Part shown: positions 1 through 8,367 of the stretch, one piece after another | How the letters are laid out: the number at the start of each line of letters is the position of its first letter | Position numbering within the stretch: position 1 is the first letter of the stretch | Origin: Lachnospiraceae bacterium | GTDB lineage: Bacteria; Bacillota; Clostridia; Lachnospirales; Lachnospiraceae | Direction: 5' to 3' | Length of the DNA: 64,000 bases | Assembly (NCBI GenBank): GCA_910574285.1 | Contig: CAJTAL010000006.1 | Span: 1 to 64,000, forward strand | Made by a program: the position numbers and the translations under genes | The notes under the pieces: generated by a model | The model's input: the letters and a program-made list of their open reading frames with translations, nothing else | Database searches by the model: none | What the model was told of the DNA's origin: nothing

Positions 1-5
1 GGGGG

Positions 6-2046
6 AGACTGTCCGAAAACTAATAAGTTGATGAATAAAACTAATAGGTAGATGCATTCGGATATTAAGCGAATGATTTACATAAAAATCATGTACCTTG
101 AAAACTGAATAAAGTACACAAAAAAACTCCTAATAGAAGATTTTTCTTTCCAAGTGTGATAATATAAAAATATCGAATTGATTACTTTAGGAGGAAATCC
201 CATGCCATATAAAAAGAAGAGAATAGACAGAGATCAAGTTATGATAACATCATTTGATAGTCTTGTAGAGCCAGAAAGTATTGCACGGATCATTGACTTT
301 TTTGTTGATCATGTTGATCTTATGGAAATGGGATTTCAGAGGGCAGAAGCGAATGCAGGAGGACGGGGATGTTATCCGCCATCTAATTTAATGAAGCTGT
401 ATTTGTATGGTTACCGAAGAGGGATCCGTTCATCAAGAAAGCTGGAAGCAGCATGTAAAACAAATCTTGAAGTGATATGGCTGATGGATGGATTACAGCC
501 GGATTTTCGGACAATTTCAGATTTTAGGAAAGACAATATTTCCTGTATGAAAAAAGTATTCAAGGAATTTACAAAACGGATATCAGTAGATATGGATACC
601 GGTTATGTGTCGATTGATGGAAGTAAATTTAAGGCATGGAATTCAAAAGATAGAAACTTTACGGCTATGAAGCTGGATGACCGGATCAAGTGGTTAGAAG
701 ACCACACAGAGGAATATTTACGACAGATAGAAATTGCAGATGCAAATGAGGAAGCAGAAAAAGGAAGCCTTACCAGAGATGAGCTTGAGAAGAAATTGGA
801 GGAGGCGCAGAAGCGTTTAGATCAATACAAATTTTATAGGGATTTGATGATCAAACATAACTTGACACAAATATCATTAACCGATCCAGATTGCCGATTG
901 ATGAAAAATAAAAATGGGATGGATACGGCATATAATGTTCAGACAGCAGTAGATACAGAGACGCATTTGATGATGGATTACCAGGTGACAAACCGGAATA
1001 CGGACCATGGACTCATGGCATCAACAATGAAAGAGATAAAAAAGGATGCAGGGGATGAGATTATAGAAGCGCTGGCGGACAAAGGGTACCAGCAGACGGA
1101 AGATATGATAGAATGTCTTGAAAAAGGGATCATTCCGAATGTGATATTGCCAGACGGGCAGGAGACATATGAGATGGAAATAGAGTATGAGGAAAAGGGA
1201 TGTGACAAATCGAGCAAAACAGCAGAAGAGATAAAAAAGTGCCTGCATAATGGAATTGTACCAGACGTATATGAAGAAGTAATAGAGAAAATAGAAGTAG
1301 TAGAGACAAAGAAGAAAGTAGTCGACGAACCGGCAGAAATGGCAGAGCCGTATGCAACAGAGGAAGAGATGAAGGAGCGTGCGGGGGAAGGATTTTATGT
1401 ACGGGATCCAGAGCATGAAAAAGTATATTGTCCAGGAGGAGCGGTACTTCGGCATAAAAGTGTTAAGAAAAACGGAGATACGAGATACGCGAATAAAACA
1501 GCATGCCGGAAATGTCTATATCGAAATCGATGTATAAGTGGGAAAGGACAATGGAAAGAAATAGATTTCAACAAAGATACGCTGGAGAAGAAAGCAGCAT
1601 GGTGGAATCCGGAAGGGCCAAAAGGACCTGGGAATGAACCAAAGAAAGGGAAAAAGGAGAAGTGGCATTATGAAAAGAAGAAGGTGGTGCGAATAAAATT
1701 CCGACCAGATAGGAAGAAAATGGAGTTGAGGAAATGTACCTCAGAGCATCCGTTTGGAACAATAAAACGAGCAATGGGAGGGAGCTACTTTCTGCTAAAA
1801 GGCAAGAGGAAAGTGGATGGAGAATTTGCGCTCTTTGCAACAGGATATAACTTGTCAAGAGCAGAAAATATGTTTCGATTTGAGGAATTGATGGAAAAAG
1901 TAGGAAGAGAAGCAGCATAATAATTGTGTATTTTATTCAGTTTTCAAGGTCAGGTAAAAGATTCGTGAGAGGATCTGGAGATACCTGATTTTTTAGTGCA
2001 AAAATTCAAATTTAATTGTTGGATTGATGTAATTTTCGGACAGTCT
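6..2046 (+). mobile_element. IS1182-type insertion sequence
   Basis: A single transposase gene is bounded by perfect 14-bp inverted repeats, AGACTGTCCGAAAA at 6-19 and its complement at 2033-2046. G-runs lie just outside both ends (1-5 and 2047-2054), which could be a short G-rich target duplication. A second, subterminal inverted repeat at 95-120 and 1925-1950 (25 of 26 bases match) sits inside the ends. The element is AT-richer than the flagellar genes beside it. The transposase type points to the IS1182 family. The left boundary is less secure because the window starts five bases before it. Confidence 0.8.
202..1920 (+). CDS. IS1182-family transposase
   Basis: This is a DDE transposase of about 572 residues that cuts and joins the ends of its own element. 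The N-terminal part looks like the DUF772 helical DNA-binding domain, with YPPSNLMKLYLYGYRRGIRSSRKL at its core. The catalytic part shows the acidic positions expected of the family: SIDGSKF, then ALADKGYQ, then HPFGTIKRAMG near the C-terminus. A charged coiled-coil insert follows the first Asp. The start is the ATG at 202, seven bases after an AGGAGG site at 189-194; an in-frame extension to 178 has no ribosome binding site. The frame is intact, so the enzyme may be active. Confidence 0.85.
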   Translation: MPYKKKRIDRDQVMITSFDSLVEPESIARIIDFFVDHVDLMEMGFQRAEANAGGRGCYPPSNLMKLYLYGYRRGIRSSRKLEAACKTNLEVIWLMDGLQPDFRTISDFRKDNISCMKKVFKEFTKRISVDMDTGYVSIDGSKFKAWNSKDRNFTAMKLDDRIKWLEDHTEEYLRQIEIADANEEAEKGSLTRDELEKKLEEAQKRLDQYKFYRDLMIKHNLTQISLTDPDCRLMKNKNGMDTAYNVQTAVDTETHLMMDYQVTNRNTDHGLMASTMKEIKKDAGDEIIEALADKGYQQTEDMIECLEKGIIPNVILPDGQETYEMEIEYEEKGCDKSSKTAEEIKKCLHNGIVPDVYEEVIEKIEVVETKKKVVDEPAEMAEPYATEEEMKERAGEGFYVRDPEHEKVYCPGGAVLRHKSVKKNGDTRYANKTACRKCLYRNRCISGKGQWKEIDFNKDTLEKKAAWWNPEGPKGPGNEPKKGKKEKWHYEKKKVVRIKFRPDRKKMELRKCTSEHPFGTIKRAMGGSYFLLKGKRKVDGEFALFATGYNLSRAENMFRFEELMEKVGREAA

Positions 2047-2168
2047 GGGGGGGGCTTCCGATAGTTCGGACGAACAGGATTCCTTCATATTTTAATGGGA
2101 ATAAGGATGAGATATTGGAGATATTGACAGAAGGGTTGGCAGACAGGCTGCGGACGGATTTATGGTAA
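2028..2168 (+). pseudogene. Possible 3' remnant of the gene interrupted by the IS
   Basis: Just outside the right IS end an open frame runs through about 36 codons (from roughly 2058) to a TAA at 2166-2168. It encodes a protein-like tail: PIVRTNRIPSYFNGNKDEI, then a helix-like acidic and leucine-rich end, RLRTDLW. There is no start codon or ribosome binding site, and upstream the frame hits a stop inside the IS. The simplest reading is the 3' end of a gene cut by the insertion. I do not recognise the family. It could also be chance coding potential. Confidence 0.3.
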
Positions 2169-2207
2169 GATTTTACGCTTTTGGAATATAAAATCTTTAG
2201 AAAACTA

Positions 2208-2236
2208 TAGACTTTTCGTATTCTACAGGATATAAT
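2208..2236 (+). promoter_or_regulatory. Sigma-A-like promoter of the flagellar superoperon
   Basis: TAGACT at 2208-2213 and a perfect TATAAT at 2231-2236 are separated by 17 bases. Transcription would begin near 2243, about 50 bases before the flgB ATG at 2295. It lies about 160 bp downstream of the IS end, so the insertion leaves the core promoter intact but replaces everything further upstream. Confidence 0.6.
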
Positions 2237-2294
2237 ATACAAAGTGGTTTATTGTCGAAATTTAACAAAACATGTGTTAAGGAAGGTATGGTTT

Positions 2295-2672
2295 ATGTTA
2301 TTCGGAAATACAATTCCTATGGTGCAGAAGTCCTTGGATTTTCTGTGGAAACAGCAGGAAGTACTGGCTATGAATATAGCAAATGTGAGTACGCCGGGTT
2401 ATAAGAGAAAGACAGTTACTTTTGAAGACGAGTACCGCAGGAGACTTCAGGCGGCCAGTCAGACGAAGAATACATCCACCATCCGGCAGGCGATCGACGA
2501 GGCGGATTGTCTGGTTTACAGCCGGGATGATTCGGGCAGGGTGGATGAGAACAATGTGAACGCGGATGTAGAAAATACAAAGATCGCGAGAAGTACATTA
2601 CATTACCAATATTTGCTGCAGTCTGTGAGCAATGATATCAAGAGATATCAGAGTGTAGTGAAGGCTCAGTAA
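2295..2672 (+). CDS. flgB: Flagellar basal-body rod protein FlgB
   Basis: FlgB is the proximal rod subunit next to the MS ring. The 125-residue product has the usual FlgB length and the N-terminal axial-protein motif AMNIANVSTPGYKRK (NxANxxTPGY type). The C-terminus is the conserved heptad-rich helix, ending DIKRYQSVVKAQ. The ATG at 2295 follows AAGGAAGG by eight bases; the longer frame back to 2244 has no ribosome binding site. It is the first gene of the superoperon. The usual partner flgC does not follow; it lies about 13 kb downstream. Confidence 0.9.
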   Translation: MLFGNTIPMVQKSLDFLWKQQEVLAMNIANVSTPGYKRKTVTFEDEYRRRLQAASQTKNTSTIRQAIDEADCLVYSRDDSGRVDENNVNADVENTKIARSTLHYQYLLQSVSNDIKRYQSVVKAQ

Positions 2673-2712
2673 AAGATTAAGTGATTAGAGAAAGCAGAAA
2701 GGGGGAGTGGAT

Positions 2713-3021
2713 ATGGAAGAGTTGTTTATAACTCCATTACAACCATGGAGCCTTGGGGAGGTATCGGGCTCGGAGAAGACGATAAAAGGGGAAGAGGGGA
2801 TTGTTGCGTTCAAATCGGTATTTGAAGAGGCAATCGATGATGTGAGGAAGACGGAGGATACCCTGGCAAAAAATCAGTATCTTCTGGCAACGGGACAGAT
2901 TGAAGATCCGCATACGGTTGCGATTGCGTCATCAGAGGCGCAGTTGGCGTCGGACGTGTTGGTTTCCCTGCGGAACAAAGCGCTTGAAGCATATAATGAA
3001 ATTATGCGTATCAATCTATAG
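2713..3021 (+). CDS. fliE: Flagellar hook-basal body protein FliE
   Basis: FliE joins the MS ring (FliF) to the proximal rod and is needed for export of rod subunits. The product is 102 residues. The conserved C-terminal region is clear: SVFEEAIDDVRKTED, then SSEAQLASDVLVSLRNKAL and AYNEIMRINL. The ATG at 2713 sits seven bases after GGGGG; a GTG six bases upstream is too close to the site. It follows flgB by 40 bases. A 146-bp gap with a hairpin separates it from fliF. Confidence 0.9.
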   Translation: MEELFITPLQPWSLGEVSGSEKTIKGEEGIVAFKSVFEEAIDDVRKTEDTLAKNQYLLATGQIEDPHTVAIASSEAQLASDVLVSLRNKALEAYNEIMRINL

Positions 3022-3075
3022 TCTGCTGATGCAGCTATGGATTGACACTTTTTGCTGTAAAGAAACATGATGGAA

Positions 3076-3096
3076 CATAAAGAAGTGTTCTTTATG
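3076..3096 (+). other. Intercistronic hairpin between fliE and fliF
   Basis: CATAAAGAA at 3076-3084 and TTCTTTATG at 3088-3096 form a perfect 9-bp stem with a 3-base loop. No T-run follows, so it is not a classical terminator. A TTGACA at 3042-3047 upstream could be the -35 of an internal promoter, but the matching -10 is weak. Confidence 0.45.
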
Positions 3097-3167
3097 CGGC
3101 GAGGTGTTTGGCTTATGCTGCAAGATGTTACGGCACATAAAATTCAGTAAAGTGGGTTTGGATAACA

Positions 3168-4763
3168 ATGAAAGAAAAGTTAGGGCAGTTTAAAGAATTT
3201 GCGGGTAATCTGAGCAGCAGGGCGAAGAAACTGATTATTGCCGGGGCGGTGATCCTGATTATTGCTGCGGTTGCGATTGCGGTAGTTTTGAATAATCGTC
3301 CTTATGCAGAGTTGTTCTCAGGGCTGGGTCAGGAAGAGGCGCAGCAGATCGTGCAGAAGCTGCAGGAGGATGAGATTGATTATAAATTCGACGGGAATTC
3401 AACGATCCTGGTTAAAGAAGAAGTGGTGGATCAGACGAAAGCGACGCTTGTCCAGGAGGGTTACCCGAAGAGTGGGTTTACATATGATACTTTTAAAGAC
3501 AATGCGAGTATGCTGACGACGGACTCGGATAAGAAGACGTATAAGCTCTATGAGCTGCAGGACCGGATTGGTTCTACCATTCGCCTTTTTGACGGGGTGA
3601 AGGACGCGAAGGTGACGATTGCTTTAGGGGAAGAGAGTAAATATGCCTTAAACGATGAGGAAGAGAAGTCCAGTGCGTCGGCGGTCGTGACGATGAGTGA
3701 CAGCGGTTCTCCTACGCCGGAGCAGGCGGTCGCGATTCAGAGGCTTATCGCTAAGAGTATACCGGGGATGGAATTAGAAGACGTCGCGGTTTTTGACGGC
3801 AACGGCAATGATGTCTCCGTTGAGGGCAATGACGTAAGTTCCGCGTCGAACACGTCTGAGACGGAAGAGCTGGCGCGGATGGCGGAAAATCAGATTTCCA
3901 ATAATGTTATGAAAGTGCTGGGTCCGATCTACGGAATGGACAACGTCAGAGTGTCCGCCCGGGCGAAGGTGAATCTGGAGAAGCTCATCCGTGAGGAGAC
4001 GACGTATTCGACTCCGGATAAGATTGATGAAGAAGACAAGACGGGTATTATCAGCCACGAAGAGACGTTTGAGGAGCGGTCGGACACGGGCGACGGCGCC
4101 GGCGGCGTGGCAGGTACCGAGACGAACGCCGATACCGCGGAATATAATACGGCGGGTGAAGGCGACGGCAGCAGCGCGTACAGCGAGAGCCAGAAGCGGG
4201 AATATCTGGTAAATGAGCTGAAAGAACAGGGACAGATCGATCCGGGAGCAATCGAGGACGTCACAGTTGCGGTGGCGATCAACGGTAACGGTTACGGAAG
4301 TCTCCGTGAGAACCAGATCCGTTCTCTGGTAGGAAATGCGGCGGGTATCGCTCCGGATGTTCAGGAAGAGAAGATTACTGTCGTAAGCGCACCGTTTGAC
4401 GGTGTAGGCGATGACGATGATTCAGAAGAAGCGGCTTCCGGCAGAATCCTTGAGAGGATTCCTTTGTGGGCTCTTATCGCAGGTATCGCGTTGATTCTGG
4501 TTCTGATAGCAGTTGTTGTTATACTGATACTCAGAAGACGCAGACAGCAGGAAGAGGAAGATGAACTGGAAGAACTGGTTGAAGAGGCGGAAGATGAAGT
4601 TCCGGCTATTCTTGATCTGAACGAAGAGATCCAGGAGATCCAGAATGACCGAGGCATGGAACTTAAGCGGAGCGTCCGTGAGTTTGCGGAACAGAACGCA
4701 GAGCTCTCTGCGCAGTTATTGAAGAACTGGCTGAATGGAGGTGCTGGAGATGGAGGAGAGTAA
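3168..4763 (+). CDS. fliF: Flagellar MS-ring protein FliF
   Basis: FliF forms the membrane MS ring that houses the export gate and carries the C-ring. The 531-residue protein has a membrane helix at about 21-43, then the ring-building motifs (PYAELFSGL, and a secretin/YscJ-like region with VTIALGEESKYAL). An acidic, Gly-rich low-complexity stretch follows in the middle. A second membrane helix lies at about 433-456, followed by an acidic cytoplasmic tail ending in the FliG-binding helix ELSAQLLKNWLN. The last 14 bases overlap fliG, so translation is probably coupled. Confidence 0.95.
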   Translation: MKEKLGQFKEFAGNLSSRAKKLIIAGAVILIIAAVAIAVVLNNRPYAELFSGLGQEEAQQIVQKLQEDEIDYKFDGNSTILVKEEVVDQTKATLVQEGYPKSGFTYDTFKDNASMLTTDSDKKTYKLYELQDRIGSTIRLFDGVKDAKVTIALGEESKYALNDEEEKSSASAVVTMSDSGSPTPEQAVAIQRLIAKSIPGMELEDVAVFDGNGNDVSVEGNDVSSASNTSETEELARMAENQISNNVMKVLGPIYGMDNVRVSARAKVNLEKLIREETTYSTPDKIDEEDKTGIISHEETFEERSDTGDGAGGVAGTETNADTAEYNTAGEGDGSSAYSESQKREYLVNELKEQGQIDPGAIEDVTVAVAINGNGYGSLRENQIRSLVGNAAGIAPDVQEEKITVVSAPFDGVGDDDDSEEAASGRILERIPLWALIAGIALILVLIAVVVILILRRRRQQEEEDELEELVEEAEDEVPAILDLNEEIQEIQNDRGMELKRSVREFAEQNAELSAQLLKNWLNGGAGDGGE

Positions 4764-5757
4764 ACTTACTCCCGAACAAAAGGCGGCTGCAGTAGTCATC
4801 TCGCTCGGAGCGGATAAGGCGTCGAAGATCTATAAGCATCTGAGCGAAAGTGATATTGAAAAATTAACAATTGAAGTGGCGAAGCTCGGACATATCAGTC
4901 CTGAAGAGATGGAGCTGGTATTGGACGAATTCTATAAAGTCTGTCTGACCCAGAAGGTGGTCACGGACGGAGGTATGGAATATGCCAGGGCGGTACTTGA
5001 GAAAGCGTTCGGCGAGTCTACTGCGCAGACGCTTCTTGACAGGCTGTCCAAATCCTTGAAGATACGTCCTTTCGAGTTCATGCGCAAGAGCAATGTGAAG
5101 AACCTGATCTCTTTCCTGCAGCATGAGAGGCCGCAGACGATCGCGCTGGTTCTGTCCTATGCGGATTCGGATCAGGCGTCTATGGTAATCAGTGAATTGC
5201 CGAAGGAGAAGCGGATCAGGGTTGTAGAAGCGATTGCCAGGATGGAAAGCGCGTCTCCGGAAGCGATCAAGATCGTGGAAGATTCTCTTCGGAAGCGTTT
5301 CGAAGGTATGGTTACGGCAGATGTTACGGCGGTGGGCGGTATCGATTACATTGCGGATGTCATGAACCATATGGACAGGGCAAACGAGAAATACATATTC
5401 GACGAACTGGGCAAGACGGACGAAGAGCTTGCCGAGACTATCCGCAAGAAGATGTTCGTATTCGAAGATATCGTATCGATGGACAACAGATCTATACAGA
5501 GATTCATCCGGGAATGCGATGTCAAGGATATCGTATACGCACTCAAGGGTTCCGACGAGAAGATCAAAGAGCTTATCTTCTCCAACGTATCTTCACGTAT
5601 GGCTGAGAGTATCCAGTCCGATCTGGAGATTACAGTTAATGTTCGTCTGCGTGACGTTGAAGAGGCACAGCAGAGAATCGTTGGCGTGATCCGAAGACTG
5701 GAAGAAGCCGGAGAAGTGATTATTGTTAAGAGCGGAAAGGATGAAATCATTGCCTAG
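4750..5757 (+). CDS. fliG: Flagellar motor switch protein FliG
   Basis: FliG is the C-ring protein that touches the stator and turns ion flow into torque. The 335-residue protein has the N-terminal FliF-binding region (LTPEQKAAAVVISLGADKA), a middle domain with LQHERPQTIALVLSY (the EHPQ motif reads ERPQ), and the C-terminal charged domain (KKMFVFEDIVSMDNRSIQ). The start is placed at ATG 4750 because GGAGGTG lies seven bases upstream; an ATG at 4735 is also in frame. It overlaps fliF by 14 bases and its end overlaps fliH. Confidence 0.95.
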   Translation: MEESKLTPEQKAAAVVISLGADKASKIYKHLSESDIEKLTIEVAKLGHISPEEMELVLDEFYKVCLTQKVVTDGGMEYARAVLEKAFGESTAQTLLDRLSKSLKIRPFEFMRKSNVKNLISFLQHERPQTIALVLSYADSDQASMVISELPKEKRIRVVEAIARMESASPEAIKIVEDSLRKRFEGMVTADVTAVGGIDYIADVMNHMDRANEKYIFDELGKTDEELAETIRKKMFVFEDIVSMDNRSIQRFIRECDVKDIVYALKGSDEKIKELIFSNVSSRMAESIQSDLEITVNVRLRDVEEAQQRIVGVIRRLEEAGEVIIVKSGKDEIIA

Positions 5758-6508
5758 GATTGTGAAAGAACCAGACAGCGACCAGGATATCAGGCCATAT
5801 GACTTCTTTGCCGGATTCAAGATCGTGGAAGAACCCCAGGAGGAGGAGCCGGAAGAGGAGGAAGAAGAGGAAGAACCCGAGGAAGAGGAGACGATTTCTC
5901 CGGAAGAGCTTGAGCGAATGGTAGAAGAAGCGGAGGAGAAGGCGAAGATGATCATCTCCGACGCCCGCAAGCAGGCTGAGATCCTGCGGGAGAAGGGATA
6001 CCGGGAAGGCCGGGAAGACGGCGTCCGGGACGGCGCCCATGAAGCGTACGAAGAGCAGAGAAGGATTCTTGATGAAGAAGTACAGGAACTCCAGGAAAAT
6101 ATAACGGATGTCATCCAGAGCGTTTCCCGAGAGAAGGAGAAGCTGCTGGAACAGTACATAGACGATCTGAAGCGGATATCTCTTGCGATTGCGGAGAAGA
6201 TCATCCAGACCAGCCTGCAGTCCAGCGGCGATATCGTGAAGCGAATGATACTTGCCGCGACGGATAAGATTACGAAGAAGAGATGGGCGAAGATCTATAT
6301 TACGAAATGCAATGCCAGCGTATCTATGGAAGTAGACGCGGAATTTATGGATGCCCTCGCACATCTGTCAGACAGCATTAAGATTATCGCCATGGATAAT
6401 GGAGAAGAAGGGACCTGTATTATAGAACTCCCGGATGAGATCATTGATGCGAGTGTCGGTACACAGTTAGAGAATATCAAAGATATATTGAATAATGTAA
6501 GAGCATAG
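5741..6508 (+). CDS. fliH: Flagellar export assembly protein FliH
   Basis: FliH is the peripheral stalk that regulates the FliI ATPase of flagellar export. The roughly 255-residue product has an N-terminal Glu run (about residues 25-50), a long coiled coil (EELERMVEEAEEKAKMI) with the GxxxG-like segment GYREGREDGVRDG, and a C-terminal ATP-synthase-delta-like domain. The start is uncertain. ATG 5741 directly abuts the GGAAAGG site, whereas an in-frame TTG at 5750 sits nine bases from it and may be the true start. The gene overlaps the end of fliG, which implies coupling. Confidence 0.85.
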   Translation: MKSLPRIVKEPDSDQDIRPYDFFAGFKIVEEPQEEEPEEEEEEEEPEEEETISPEELERMVEEAEEKAKMIISDARKQAEILREKGYREGREDGVRDGAHEAYEEQRRILDEEVQELQENITDVIQSVSREKEKLLEQYIDDLKRISLAIAEKIIQTSLQSSGDIVKRMILAATDKITKKRWAKIYITKCNASVSMEVDAEFMDALAHLSDSIKIIAMDNGEEGTCIIELPDEIIDASVGTQLENIKDILNNVRA

Positions 6509-6559
6509 ATAATGCAGAGTAATGGATAAGTAATAGTATAGATGAGGTGGGGAGAAGGC

Positions 6560-7861
6560 ATGTTTGCAAAATTGCCGGAACTGATACAGAAGGCAGAGAC
6601 GATCAGCCATATAGGAAAGATAGAGAATGTAATCGGCATGGCGATGGAGTCTTCCGGCAATCATGCCAGTATCGGCGATATTGCCATGATCTATAATGAA
6701 GAGAAGCATCGCCAGATCCCTGTGGAAGTCGTTGGTTTCCGGGATGATAAGATGCAGTTGATGGCATACGAGAACTTAAACGGCGTCTCGGCGGGCAGCT
6801 TCGTGAGGAATACCAGGAAGCGTCTGAAGATTCCGGTAGGAGAATTCCTGAGAGGGAGAATCATTGATGCTACAGGGAATCCTATGGATGACCTGGGGCC
6901 GCTTCCGTCTTCCCGGTATTACTATGTTGAAAATACTTACATCAATCCCCTGACACGTCCGCCCATTACGGACCCGCTGGAATTCGGCGTGAAAGCTATC
7001 GACGGATTGAATACGGTAGGCAAAGGACAACGTATCGGTATCTTCGCGGGAAGCGGCGTGGGGAAGAGTACATTGCTCGGAATGATCGCACGCAACGTAA
7101 AAGCGGATATCAACGTGATTGCGCTGGTGGGAGAGCGAGGTCGTGAGGTTCGTGAATTTATAGAGAAGGATCTCGGGCCTGAAGGTATGGAAAGAAGCAT
7201 TTTAGTCGTTGCCACGTCCGACCAGCCGGCGATGCTGCGTATGAAATGTCCGCTGGTAGCGACGACGATCGCGGAATATTTTAAAGATCAGGGTAAAGAT
7301 GTGCTGCTCATGATGGACTCCCTCACACGATTCGCCATGGCGCAGCGTGAGATCGGGCTTGCGACCGGAGAGCCGCCGGTTGCAAGAGGATATACGCCTT
7401 CAATCTATGCAGAGTTTCCGAAGCTGCTGGAAAGAAGCGGCAAGTTTGAGAAGGGTTCCATAACCGGTATCTACACGGTGCTGGTAGAAGGCGACGACAC
7501 CAACGAGCCCATAGCGGATACTGTCCGTGGTATCTTAGACGGACATATCGTGCTTACCAGAAAGTTGGCGAATGAGAATCATTTCCCTGCGATTGATGTG
7601 AATGCCAGTATTTCCCGTCTTATGGTGAATATCGTACCGGAGGAACACCGCGAGGCGGCGGCGAAGATGCGGGATATCTTAAGTATATACGCGAAGAACG
7701 AAGACCTGATCTCCATCGGAGCCTACAAATCCGGAACTAATCCAAGATTGGATAAGGCGGTCTCGAAGATAGACCGGGTGAACGAGTTTCTGATGCAGAA
7801 GATTAACGAAAGTTTCTCGGGAGAAGAATCTTTGAAAATGATGAGGGAGATAGTACGATGA
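6560..7861 (+). CDS. fliI: Flagellum-specific ATP synthase FliI
   Basis: FliI is the hexameric ATPase that energises and orders flagellar protein export. The 433-residue protein shows the F1-beta-like fold: Walker A GSGVGKST at about residues 163-170, the GERGREVREF segment, Walker B VLLMMDSLTRFAMAQREI, and the C-terminal ISIGAYKSGTNP region. The start is ATG 6560, after the purine-rich GGAGAAGG site; an ATG at 6542 has none. The stop overlaps the fliJ start by four bases (ATGA), a standard coupling signal. Confidence 0.95.
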   Translation: MFAKLPELIQKAETISHIGKIENVIGMAMESSGNHASIGDIAMIYNEEKHRQIPVEVVGFRDDKMQLMAYENLNGVSAGSFVRNTRKRLKIPVGEFLRGRIIDATGNPMDDLGPLPSSRYYYVENTYINPLTRPPITDPLEFGVKAIDGLNTVGKGQRIGIFAGSGVGKSTLLGMIARNVKADINVIALVGERGREVREFIEKDLGPEGMERSILVVATSDQPAMLRMKCPLVATTIAEYFKDQGKDVLLMMDSLTRFAMAQREIGLATGEPPVARGYTPSIYAEFPKLLERSGKFEKGSITGIYTVLVEGDDTNEPIADTVRGILDGHIVLTRKLANENHFPAIDVNASISRLMVNIVPEEHREAAAKMRDILSIYAKNEDLISIGAYKSGTNPRLDKAVSKIDRVNEFLMQKINESFSGEESLKMMREIVR

Positions 7862-8310
7862 AGAAATTCTTTTTCTCATTAGATACGGTACTTAGTTATA
7901 AGCAGCAGGTGCTTGACAGCCTGAAGGCGGAGCACGCAAGGATACTTATGAAGGTACGGGAATGCGAAGATGTTATTGAGAAGCTTGAGGCGGAGCACCG
8001 TCGATGCGTCCTGGAATTTAGAGAATGCAGGTTGAACGGGATGAAGATCAGCGATATTCATACTTACGAGAATTACTTAGATTCATTGGGCGTCAAGATC
8101 CGAAAAAAACACGAGGAACTTGCGAAACTCAGAGAGAAGGAAGAAGCCAAACGCAGCGAAGTAGTGGAGGCGAAGAAGGAAACTTCTTCCATTGATAAGC
8201 TGAAGGAGAAGAAATTCAAAGAATATGAGAAGGCAGTCCAGAAAGAAGAAGAGCAGTTTATCGAGGAATTTGTAGCTACAAAGAGGGCGATGGCGAGAAT
8301 AATGGGGTAA
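7858..8310 (+). CDS. fliJ: Flagellar export chaperone FliJ
   Basis: FliJ is the coiled-coil central stalk of the FliI ring and helps chaperone cycling. The 150-residue protein is almost wholly charged coiled coil, begins with the family signature FFFSLDTVLSYKQQ, and is rich in Lys and Glu (KLREKEEAKRSEVVEAKK). Length and position right after fliI, with a 4-base overlap, support the call. Confidence 0.85.
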   Translation: MKKFFFSLDTVLSYKQQVLDSLKAEHARILMKVRECEDVIEKLEAEHRRCVLEFRECRLNGMKISDIHTYENYLDSLGVKIRKKHEELAKLREKEEAKRSEVVEAKKETSSIDKLKEKKFKEYEKAVQKEEEQFIEEFVATKRAMARIMG

Positions 8311-8367
8311 TACTGCGCACAGCAGATTACTATATATAATACTATAGAAAGAGAGGAGGAAGAGCCG

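Noticed and set aside
1021-1455. Open frames on the minus strand inside the transposase gene
   Set aside because: They are shadows of the AT-rich transposase, with no ribosome binding site or family resemblance.
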